Shown: one piece after another, positions 1 through 6,782 of the stretch | Layout of the letters: every line of letters begins with the position of its first letter | How positions within the stretch are numbered: position 1 is the first letter of the stretch | DNA from: Oscillospiraceae bacterium Marseille-Q3528 | GTDB lineage: Bacteria > Bacillota > Clostridia > Lachnospirales > Lachnospiraceae | Length of the DNA stretch: 11,388 bases | Reading direction: 5' to 3' | Assembly (NCBI GenBank): GCA_018223385.1 | Contig: JAGTTR010000030.1 | Span: 1-11,388 of the forward strand | Translations under genes and position numbers: made by a program | The notes under the pieces: model-generated | Database searches by the model: none | What the model was told of the DNA's origin: nothing | Seen by the model: only the letters and a program-made list of their open reading frames with translations

Positions 1-3000
1 GCGTGTAGGTATTCGTAAAGGTCATGTTTTCAGGCGCGTTTACGGTTGCCTGCATCTTGCCGGTGCCGTTATCCTGCACAGTTACCGCAAAGGTGTACGT
101 GCTCTCGTCGTAGGTTACATCCTCGGCGTTGCCCTTAACCTCCGATACCGTGTAGGTGTAGGTGGTGGGGTCGGCGTCGCTGTGGTCGGGGTCAAGATCC
201 TTATAGGTCAGCACAAAGGTCACTTTGCCGTCGGCATCGTTGGTGGCGGTCATGTTATCGTGTGCTGTGTCCTGCGGGCAGGACAGCTTAAAGGTAAACT
301 CGCCCGCGTTCAGGGGGCGACCCGTCAGGTTCTTTTGCAGGGTAATGGTTACTGCGTCGGAATCCGCTGCGGCATAGCTGTTGTGGAAAGTCGGCTTTTC
401 GCCATCTGCCAGCGGGGTTTTCCCGTCGGCCTTGTAATAGGTGGTGCTCGCGATGGTCAGTTTGCCGTCACTGTTCTTGTCCTGCAATTTTACGCACACA
501 GTATAAACTGTGTCGTCATAGGTAATGCCGCCGTTGGCATCGACAGGCTTAACCTCGCTGATGGTATACCAATGCGTCAGCAGGGCTTGCATCTCTTCGG
601 TCGGCGCGACTTCCGCATCGATGCTGTCATCAGAAGTCGGCGCAAACATAGCGGGCTGGCGATGCACATCAGACTGCTCGTCCTCGGCGGGCTGCTCGTT
701 CACAGTGGGCTGCTCGGTCACAGTGGGCTGCTCGGTCACAGTGGGCTGCTCGTCCTCGGTGGGCTGCTCGTCCTCGGTGGGCTGCTCGGTCACAGTGGGC
801 TGCTCGGTCACAGTGGGCTGCTCGGTCACAGTGGGCTGCTCGGTCACAGTGGGCTGCTCGTCCTCGGCGGCCTGCTCGGCCACAGCGGGCTGCTCGTCCT
901 CGGCGGACTGCTCGGTCACAGCGGACTGCTCGGTCACAGCGGCCTGCTCGGTCACAGCGGGCTGCTCGTCCTCGGCGGGCTGCTCGTCCTCAACAGGCAG
1001 CTCGGCAAACAGTGCGGCATAGGTTGTTATGGTTGGGTTGAAACCAATGGGGGAGAATACAACCGTGCCGTCTGCCTTGTTCGTGCCGGTGGAAACTTCC
1101 TTGCCGTCCTCATCGGTCACAATGAAGTAGAACTCGTCATCCTTCAGATCGCGGCCGGTCAATTCCTTGGTGGCATCGGGGGTAAACTGGACGTCATCGC
1201 CCGCCGTTGCCGTGTAGGTGTTTACAAACTGTGCACCGCCAACGTTTTCGCCGTTCAGCGTATAAACGGGGTCGCTTGCCACAAGTTGGCCTTTGCCATC
1301 ATCTTTGACTTCGAAGGTGACCTCGTATTCACTGGTATCGTAGTCGATGCCGCCGAGCTTGTTATTCACCTCACGGATGACATAGGTCTTTTCGCCTACG
1401 GCTTTCTCGAAGTTCAGAGTAAACGTAACGTTGCCGTCTGCGTCGTTCGTGGCGGTATCAGAAACTGTGTTGTTTGTCTTATCGAGCAATTCAAACGAGA
1501 ATTCGTTCTCGTTCAGTGTGCGTGTGCCGACTTGGACATTCAGTTCCTTGGTGGCGTGCAAAGTTACCGTAACACTGTTGGCGGAATAGTTGTTGACAAA
1601 TTTTGCGACGTTGTCTTGTTCGGCATCAGCAGAGTAACTGTTCTCGCCGTTGCTCTTATAATAATGGGTTTCGCCTGTTAATTGGCCGGTGCCGTCGTCC
1701 GTGACCACAACCTCGACCTTATAAACGGTGGTGTCGTAGGTGATGCCCGGAATCGTGCCGTTATTCTCAGAGATGTAGTAAGTATACTCACCTGCGGCGT
1801 TGAATTCCAACTGTTGATCACTGCCGATGGCGGCGGTTCTATTCAAGCTGTTGACAGAAGCGGTGGTTTCGCCCGGCATGGGGGCAGCGCCCTCACCTGT
1901 CAGGGTGAAACCGAAGGTATCCGTATCGTTCCAATCGCGGCCATTCAGCTCTTTTTCGACACAGAACAGTTCTTTGGCTACAACCGTGTACGGTTGTGCG
2001 TTGTAGGTGTTTACAAACTTAGCTTTTCCGTTTTCGGCGTCGGTATTGCTGTAAGCAACCGTGGCTTTCAGCTGATTGCTTTCGGTATCCAGCGCAACTG
2101 TGACGGTGGCGGTGACATCCGCGGCATTGGTCATACCATTGGCGGCGTCACTCGTCTCTTTGATGGTGTAGGTGTAAGTACCCACCTTTGTGTAGGTGAT
2201 TGTACCGAAATCGGGGGCTGGTTTGTCTTGGGTTGCCTTTGCGGTTTCGCCGCCGGCAGTGGGCATCGGGGTACCGTCTTGCGCCGTAAGGGTAAAGGTG
2301 AATTGGTCGTCACCCGTCCATTCACGGCCGGAAATGCTCTTGCTTACACCCAGCGTGGCCGTGGCTGTACCTGTAAAGGTGTTGGTGAAGGTTACATTTT
2401 GGGCGGTTACTGCGTCCCACTGATTGCCATTCCACTTATAGTAGGTGGTCGTGACGGTCAGGGGCTCCGTTTGCGTAATCTTGGCAGAAACCTCGGCCTT
2501 AATCAGATACTTTTCTTTGCTGTAATCAATATTAGCCGTATTATCCTGCTCTTCGGTAAGCTGGTAATAATAGGTCTTACCGTGGTCATTTTCCAGCGTG
2601 TAGGTAATATCATCAAAGGTAATCGTACCAGCCGCATTGTTGATGGTGCTTGCCGCGCCGTTTGCCGCGTTGCCAGGCATGGGGATGTTGGTGTTGCCGG
2701 TCAGCTCTGTGTTGGTTTCGTCTACCGTTGCAGGTTCGAGTTTGAAGCCGAACTGACCGTAGGTCAAATCCATCGAATTGCCTTGCTGATCCTTGTAGAC
2801 TTTCGTAGCCTGAATAATGAGCGTCTCGGTGTCATCCTCAAAGGTGTTGGTAAACGTGACATTCTGCGCAACTGGGGTTGTGTCATCACCGGATATATGC
2901 TGAATATCAGCGGATTCCATTTTCAGCTGGCCGCTGCCGTCGTCCGTGATGGTAACCGTCACACGGTAGTAGGAGCTGTCATACGAAACACCTGGAATCT

Positions 3001-5791
3001 TATCCTCGGCGGAGATAACTTCGGTGATGTCGTACACATATTTGCCGGGTTTGGTGAAGGTAACATTTCCGAAGTCAAAGCGAACACCTTCACCGGCGGC
3101 GCCATTGGATCCCGTCACTTCGCGCTCAATATAGCCAGCCCCGCCAGGCAGCGGTGCGCCATTGGTGGCCTCCAGCCGGAAGGTAAAGCGATCGTCTGTC
3201 TTCCAAGGGCGGCCCTGCAAAATCTTTTCGCCATCGAACGGGTAATTGGTGTCCGTCGGTTTTACCACAATCTCAGCGGGTTTATAGGTGTTTGTCACCG
3301 TAACTTCTTGGGCTGTACCTGCCGTGACTGTGCCCGTGCCGTTCGTAATCTTTGGGGTATAGCCGGCAGGCAGAGTTTCTTCCGTGATGGTATAGGTGCT
3401 GCCCGCGGGCAGACCCACAATCTCGGCAGTCTGGCCGTCTTTCAGCTTGAAAGTATCGCCGCTCTTGATGGTATTAGTTCCCTCAGTGCCGGTAACGGTA
3501 TACTGGTACACGGCATTGGGGTCCGAGGTCCCGCCCGTCAACTCAAACTTCATCGTAAATTCGGTGTCGGTGTTCGGGTTCATACCGTTGGCGGATTCAA
3601 CTTTCTTGGTAACCTTCAGGCCGCCTTTGACGTTCATGGTCAGCTTACCGTTGTTGCCAAGGTACAGCACACCCTTGTTTGCGTCAAGATTCCACTGGAA
3701 GTCAATGCGGCGCTGCGCGGTGTCGGTTTTATTTTCTGTCTTATCGCCCAGCTGGTTATCAATGTCGGAGGGCAAACTGCCTTTTTTGATGCCCTTCTTG
3801 ATGTAGCACTTGCCATCTTCTTTTGTAGTAATGCACTTCTCGATTTCCTGATCAGTTGCAATGCTAACGGGCACATAGTCGGTCTCGTCAACCGTTTGAG
3901 TATGTGCAGGGGGAACAAGATGCAAGTAGTGCAGCTGATAGTAATAGGTCTTGTTCGGCTCTACCACTGTGGCCGGCGTATACGTAGCAGCTTCGCCTTC
4001 ACCTGTTTTGGTGTACAGCAGGGTATCCTCGGTGTGATAGTAGTAGCTGTTGCTTGTTGCCGGGGTAAAGGTGGCAGTGGTCAGGCCGATGGTTTTTGTG
4101 CCGTCTGCCGTTGTTTTGCTGCTGTCAAATTTGTTGGAGTAGAAGCTGATTTCGCCGTCTTTGGCGTTATCCGCAACGTAGGCGGCAAGTTTGGGGTCGG
4201 TAAAGCTGCCGGACGCAATCTGGTTGCGCGCATCCGCTTTAAGGCCGACAGAGTAGATGACACTGATGGGCTGGACGTCGTTGACTTCCAGCTTGGGGGT
4301 GTTATCGGTGTTTGTAATCTTATAATACCGCAGGGGCAGCATACTGGCAGGAATCTTAACCTGCACACGGTCGCCGTTACCGTCGCTGCCGTGGGTGACG
4401 GTGATAATGATTTGGCTTAAATGGCCTGTATCGGGGTAGGCGCCGCTGACCGTGTCGTCATGCTTGCCCGTAAAGGTATAGGTATCTACATTGCCGGAAG
4501 TGATTTTTGTCGGTTGCTTAAAGACATGTTTGGCAAAGGCAACAGCCTCAAAACTTTTGACTTCCATATAATCGCCCAGGGTATCATCGAAAGTCACATA
4601 ACCGTCTTGCTGGGGGTTACCCGTAACATCCGTGGGGCCTGGCAATAGGGTAGATACGGATGTAAAGATGCTCTCAAAGACATTGTTCAACTCAGTCGCA
4701 CTGGAAGCTACCAGATAGTAATTTGCGCCGGCGGCCTTAGTGCCGTGGTTCCAGTCATAGGAACCATCCCATCCACTGCTTGTATAAGGATAAGTGGCAT
4801 TGGGATAGTTGCTGGAGACTGCCTGCATGAACTTGTTTTCATCTGACGTTCCGCTATTGGTAACTGAGGCGTTCGGGTTAGCACCGCTGAAAATACCAAC
4901 GGTGTAGATCTCGGCACCTGCATTCTTGATTTCTTTCGCCGTTTTGACAGCATTGGAAGCTACCGATGGCTCAAAATCGCTATACGAGGTAGGCGTACCA
5001 TCCGTAAAGAAGATGACGACCTTTTTTGCATTGGCGCGCGCAGATTCCAACGCGGCTTTGGCACGATTCATGCCATTGTCCGCCTGGGTGGCACCGGCAG
5101 GTTTTACGGCATCGACCGTGGATTTGAGTGTATCAGCGCCGCTTCCCTCGCAGACAGTAAATCCTTGCATAATCTGCGAGTAGTTATACGTATACCTGCC
5201 ATCACGGTAAGTATCGTTACCCGTAGTCGTGCTTTCATCTCCGGAGAATTTCACGATGGAAAGCCGGATTTTTTTATCAGCATCGGTGATTTGCGTGTTC
5301 TTTGCCGCAGCACTATCAATAAAGGCTTTCACCGCATTTTGCAAAGCCCGTATGCGGGTGGTGCGGTCGTTGTTTCCCATAGGATCATTCATACTACCGG
5401 AGGCATCCAGCACCATGACAATGTCCAGGGGTTGTGTATCGGTGGTGGTGGTAGACGCATAGGAGGACAGTGCCGACAGCGCGACCAGGAAATCGGCGCC
5501 TTTGTCTGTGGGCACCGCGATGGGGTCCTGGCCTGTCAGGTCACCGCTGAAGGTGATTTTGTTTTCCTCCACCGTTTTGTCGCCCCAAATACGACCTGTG
5601 GTGGAGTTGTTATAGCCCTGCGTATACTCCCACGCATTAAACGTGTCGGGGTCGCTGATGGCCACAGAGTTGGCTGTTCCCTCAGCACTCCCCGCTGCAT
5701 ACGCGGGGACAGGAACCAGCACCGTGAACAGCAGCGCCAGCATCAACAGGGCGGTTCGCAACCGTACAAATTTACTATGCATAGTTTCCAT
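1..5791 (-). CDS. vWA and FctA-repeat surface protein (pilus tip or adhesin), 3' end outside window
   Basis: One reading frame stays open for 1930 codons and leaves the window without a stop. The start is the ATG at 5791, nine bases after AAAGGA; a second in-frame ATG at 5782 is less well spaced. Residues 1-32 are a signal peptide (cleavage after AYA). Residues about 122-372 form a von Willebrand A domain with a full MIDAS: D129-x-S131-x-S133 (DASGSM), T235 and D264 (FFTDGTP). Residues 373-720 are not assigned. A Cna-B/SpaA-like domain covers about 722-836 (LKVTKKV, TITEE, VTNTY). Seven FctA-type domains follow, starting near 836, 983, 1140, 1263, 1402, 1527 and 1803. Most begin with a K-containing strand and end in F(T/V)N(T/N)(Y/F), the Lys/Glu/Asn pattern used for intramolecular isopeptide bonds in pilins. 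Domain six carries a long repeat insertion. By family, the vWA part binds host ligands and the FctA stack forms a rigid stalk. The sortase signal would lie beyond the left edge. Confidence 0.93.
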   Translation of the reverse strand, partial: METMHSKFVRLRTALLMLALLFTVLVPVPAYAAGSAEGTANSVAISDPDTFNAWEYTQGYNNSTTGRIWGDKTVEENKITFSGDLTGQDPIAVPTDKGADFLVALSALSSYASTTTTDTQPLDIVMVLDASGSMNDPMGNNDRTTRIRALQNAVKAFIDSAAAKNTQITDADKKIRLSIVKFSGDESTTTGNDTYRDGRYTYNYSQIMQGFTVCEGSGADTLKSTVDAVKPAGATQADNGMNRAKAALESARANAKKVVIFFTDGTPTSYSDFEPSVASNAVKTAKEIKNAGAEIYTVGIFSGANPNASVTNSGTSDENKFMQAVSSNYPNATYPYTSSGWDGSYDWNHGTKAAGANYYLVASSATELNNVFESIFTSVSTLLPGPTDVTGNPQQDGYVTFDDTLGDYMEVKSFEAVAFAKHVFKQPTKITSGNVDTYTFTGKHDDTVSGAYPDTGHLSQIIITVTHGSDGNGDRVQVKIPASMLPLRYYKITNTDNTPKLEVNDVQPISVIYSVGLKADARNQIASGSFTDPKLAAYVADNAKDGEISFYSNKFDSSKTTADGTKTIGLTTATFTPATSNSYYYHTEDTLLYTKTGEGEAATYTPATVVEPNKTYYYQLHYLHLVPPAHTQTVDETDYVPVSIATDQEIEKCITTKEDGKCYIKKGIKKGSLPSDIDNQLGDKTENKTDTAQRRIDFQWNLDANKGVLYLGNNGKLTMNVKGGLKVTKKVESANGMNPNTDTEFTMKFELTGGTSDPNAVYQYTVTGTEGTNTIKSGDTFKLKDGQTAEIVGLPAGSTYTITEETLPAGYTPKITNGTGTVTAGTAQEVTVTNTYKPAEIVVKPTDTNYPFDGEKILQGRPWKTDDRFTFRLEATNGAPLPGGAGYIEREVTGSNGAAGEGVRFDFGNVTFTKPGKYVYDITEVISAEDKIPGVSYDSSYYRVTVTITDDGSGQLKMESADIQHISGDDTTPVAQNVTFTNTFEDDTETLIIQATKVYKDQQGNSMDLTYGQFGFKLEPATVDETNTELTGNTNIPMPGNAANGAASTINNAAGTITFDDITYTLENDHGKTYYYQLTEEQDNTANIDYSKEKYLIKAEVSAKITQTEPLTVTTTYYKWNGNQWDAVTAQNVTFTNTFTGTATATLGVSKSISGREWTGDDQFTFTLTAQDGTPMPTAGGETAKATQDKPAPDFGTITYTKVGTYTYTIKETSDAANGMTNAADVTATVTVALDTESNQLKATVAYSNTDAENGKAKFVNTYNAQPYTVVAKELFCVEKELNGRDWNDTDTFGFTLTGEGAAPMPGETTASVNSLNRTAAIGSDQQLEFNAAGEYTYYISENNGTIPGITYDTTVYKVEVVVTDDGTGQLTGETHYYKSNGENSYSADAEQDNVAKFVNNYSANSVTVTLHATKELNVQVGTRTLNENEFSFELLDKTNNTVSDTATNDADGNVTFTLNFEKAVGEKTYVIREVNNKLGGIDYDTSEYEVTFEVKDDGKGQLVASDPVYTLNGENVGGAQFVNTYTATAGDDVQFTPDATKELTGRDLKDDEFYFIVTDEDGKEVSTGTNKADGTVVFSPIGFNPTITTYAALFAELPVEDEQPAEDEQPAVTEQAAVTEQSAVTEQSAEDEQPAVAEQAAEDEQPTVTEQPTVTEQPTVTEQPTVTEQPTEDEQPTEDEQPTVTEQPTVTEQPTVNEQPAEDEQSDVHRQPAMFAPTSDDSIDAEVAPTEEMQALLTHWYTISEVKPVDANGGITYDDTVYTVCVKLQDKNSDGKLTIASTTYYKADGKTPLADGEKPTFHNSYAAADSDAVTITLQKNLTGRPLNAGEFTFKLSCPQDTAHDNMTATNDADGKVTFVLTYKDLDPDHSDADPTTYTYTVSEVKGNAEDVTYDESTYTFAVTVQDNGTGKMQATVNAPENMTFTNTYT
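650..991 (-). repeat. 19 tandem 18-bp units coding hexapeptides VTEQPT / EDEQPA
   Basis: Nineteen back-to-back 18-bp units fill residues 1601-1714 of the vWA/FctA protein exactly and in frame. There are two unit types, V-T-E-Q-P-(T/A) and E-D-E-Q-P-(A/T), in irregular order. The first half (789-991) is enriched in A, S and AA endings and the second half in PT endings. Four consecutive VTEQPT units (776-847) are nearly identical in DNA, which suggests recent slippage or unequal crossing-over. The array is acidic, rich in Pro/Glu/Gln/Thr and has no aromatic residue, so it is probably extended and disordered. The last two units (EDEQSD, VHRQPA) are decayed. Confidence 0.95.
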
Positions 5792-5800
5792 TCAATTCAA

Positions 5801-5806
5801 TCCTTT
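5801..5806 (-). promoter_or_regulatory. Shine-Dalgarno site of the vWA/FctA gene
   Basis: On the minus strand AAAGGA lies nine bases before the ATG at 5791 and 18 before the ATG at 5782, so it favours the longer signal peptide. No confident sigma-A promoter was found between here and 6000; TTGTAC or TTGTGT followed after 16 bases by TACAGT inside each 43-bp repeat is only a weak match. Confidence 0.6.
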
Positions 5807-5861
5807 CTCTTTTTTGCGGGAATATCTATAAATAAACATAAACAGGGCCAAGCCCCGATAA

Positions 5862-5947
5862 AGCGTGATACACTGTACAGAACGACGCAACATGTACAAT
5901 ATATAGCGTGATACACTGTACAGAACGATGCAGCATACACAATATAT
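5862..5947 (-). repeat. Two 43-bp direct repeats in the leader of the vWA/FctA gene
   Basis: Copy one is 5862-5904 and copy two 5905-5947, directly adjacent. They agree at nearly all positions; differences sit in the second half (GACGCAACATGTAC against GATGCAGCATACAC). A degenerate third start may follow at 5948. Each copy holds the perfect palindrome CTGTACAG (5873-5880 and 5916-5923), so the palindromes are 43 bp apart, close to four helical turns. They lie about 80-130 bp upstream of the start codon, where an operator pair or tandem promoters would be expected. The function is inferred. Confidence 0.75.
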
Positions 5948-5949
5948 AG

Positions 5950-6000
5950 TTTACTACACTTTAATACCATAAAGGCAAAATCAATGTGCATTGTAGTAAA
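5950..6000. repeat. 9-bp inverted repeat TTTACTACA / TGTAGTAAA with 33-bp spacer
   Basis: TTTACTACA at 5950-5958 and its exact complement TGTAGTAAA at 5992-6000 flank a 33-bp A/T-rich spacer. The left arm begins within 3 bp of the 43-bp repeat array. The spacing is too wide for a simple dimer operator, but the half-site resembles the ACTACA/TGTAGT half-sites of BlaI/MecI-type operators. That resemblance is weak evidence. Confidence 0.4.
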
Positions 6001-6198
6001 AAATTTGCGACATTTTCGTTCAACAGCAGCATTTGCATCCTTTTTTGGGGGGTGTCAGGGGCAAAAAGGTACAGAAAACCCACTATACCTATTCCTGTAC
6101 CGTGGTTTTTGCAGCGCAGATGCCGTGCCGCAGCCGCCGGGCGGTGTTTACGCCGTAAGGCGAGAATTGTGCGACGCTGCCAGCCCCATCTCTTAAAA
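5992..6198. other. GC-rich structured block without a supportable gene
   Basis: This stretch contains a T6-G6 run (6041-6052) and a two-part hairpin at 6061-6112: outer arms GCAAAAA/TTTTTGC, inner arms GGTACAG/CTGTACC, with GTGG bulged. Small hairpins follow: CCGCC-G-GGCGG near 6138 and CGCC-GTAA-GGCG near 6152. Its base composition is much richer in G/C than the DNA on its right. Short open frames on the plus strand have no convincing start, domain or homology that I recognise. It may be part of a non-autonomous repeat element or an untranslated leader. Confidence 0.4.
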
Positions 6199-6426
6199 TC
6201 ACATTCCTAATAAGTCGGCGTGTGTTCCTGTTCGAGTCAGAAACAATATCAATTCTTTGCCGTCAATTTGATAAATCAATAACCAATCCGGTGCGATATG
6301 ACATTCACGAAATCCCACCCAATTGCCGCTTAATGAATGAACAACATAACCACACTCATGACAAACATAACGACTTGTGTAATCTTTTTCATCTGCCTGT
6401 GTCCTCCCTGATCTACTCTGATATTC
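6199..6426 (-). pseudogene. yafQ: Truncated YafQ-type mRNA interferase toxin (3' half only)
   Basis: The minus-strand frame ending in TGA at 6199-6201 reads HSLSGNWVGFRECHIAPDW, then LLIYQIDGKELI and TRTGTHADLLGM. This matches the C-terminal half of YafQ (E. coli: HPLQGSWKGYRDAHVEPDW and RTGTHAALFG). The residues equivalent to His50, His63, Asp67, Trp68 and His87 are all present; Phe91 is Leu here. YafQ is an RelE-family ribosome-dependent RNase neutralised by DinJ. The homology stops at the His50 position (6337-6339). Upstream the frame continues to a TAA at 6427-6429 with unrelated sequence (SRYVCHECGYVV, one CxxC knuckle) and no ATG. The N-terminal half of the toxin and any dinJ antitoxin are missing, so this is a remnant created by deletion or recombination. 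Confidence 0.75.
6330..6392 (-). CDS. Possible 20-residue hydrophobic peptide
   Basis: GGGAGG is followed after ten bases by ATG (6392) and the short frame MKKITQVVMFVMSVV plus five residues, ending in TAA at 6330. It has a positive N-terminus and then a hydrophobic stretch, like a signal anchor or a small membrane toxin. It overlaps the yafQ remnant in another frame. It may be a real small protein, or the start of a lost secreted-protein gene that was fused by deletion to the yafQ 3' half. Evidence is only the ribosome binding site and composition. Confidence 0.25.
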   Translation of the reverse strand: MKKITQVVMFVMSVVMLFIH

Positions 6427-6502
6427 TTAATACATGAAAGTAAATATCATATTTCTTCTATTTTACCTCCAAACGGTTCACCTTTACAAGCTTTTTTCAG
6501 GC

Positions 6503-6528
6503 AAAAAAGTTAAGTACTCAACTTTTTT
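6503..6528. terminator. A/T-rich symmetric hairpin, possible bidirectional terminator
   Basis: AAAAAAGTT (6503-6511) and AACTTTTTT (6520-6528) are perfect inverted arms around an 8-base loop. A T-run lies on the 3' side whichever strand is transcribed, but the stem has almost no G/C and would be weak. The rest of 6430-6620 shows no supportable gene. Confidence 0.3.
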
Positions 6529-6621
6529 GACTCTGTATCATGTGAGACTATTATTGCAGAAAACAAAGCGTATGAACAGGTACTTGCTATGGTGCGTTTA
6601 CCTTGCTACTAAATAGCCAAA

Positions 6622-6651
6622 GGGCTGAACAGCAAAATTGCCATTCAGCCC
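6622..6651. terminator. Hairpin GGGCTGAA / TTCAGCCC
   Basis: An 8-bp perfect stem (6622-6629 with 6644-6651) encloses a second small stem GCAA-AA-TTGC, separated by CA on both sides. Only short T-runs follow on either strand, so it is a terminator-like or RNA structure element rather than a clear intrinsic terminator. It lies 11 bp after a TAA that closes a plus-strand frame at 6513-6614. Confidence 0.4.
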
Positions 6652-6731
6652 ATCACATCATATTTTTGTATTCTATAAACCTACGATTTTATCATCAATC
6701 TGAGAGGTTTACACAGAATAATTTACACTAC

Positions 6732-6761
6732 CGACCGGAGAGTCCATTGGCGCTCCGGTCG
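6732..6761 (-). terminator. Hairpin downstream of the LRR gene, likely its terminator
   Basis: CGACCGGAG (6732-6740) and CTCCGGTCG (6753-6761) form a 9-bp G/C-rich stem with a 12-base loop, 21 bp past the stop codon of the LRR surface protein. Position and stability fit transcription end. There is no proper U-tract on the minus strand, so efficiency is uncertain. Confidence 0.55.
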
Positions 6762-6782
6762 TTTCATAAATTCTCATCTAAA

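Noticed and set aside
650..991. CRISPR-like array
   Set aside because: The 18-bp units are contiguous with no spacers, are in frame in a surface protein, and no cas gene is present.
182..4420. Long plus-strand open frames of 499 and 912 codons
   Set aside because: They are codon-aligned antisense of the vWA/FctA gene. They stay open because that gene rarely uses TTA, CTA and TCA codons. They have no SD site or recognisable domain, while the minus frame has a signal peptide and clear domains.
5165..5911. Plus-strand 248-codon frame
   Set aside because: It is antisense to the signal peptide and vWA region and runs on into the repeat leader. No domain is seen.
5992..6198. Insertion sequence or MITE
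   Set aside because: I looked for terminal inverted repeats and target duplications at the edges and found none. Internal hairpins alone are not enough.
5984..6210. Plus-strand frames of 70 and 74 codons in the GC-rich block
   Set aside because: They overlap each other in different frames, have no SD site, and resemble translated structured non-coding DNA. A search would be needed to revive them.
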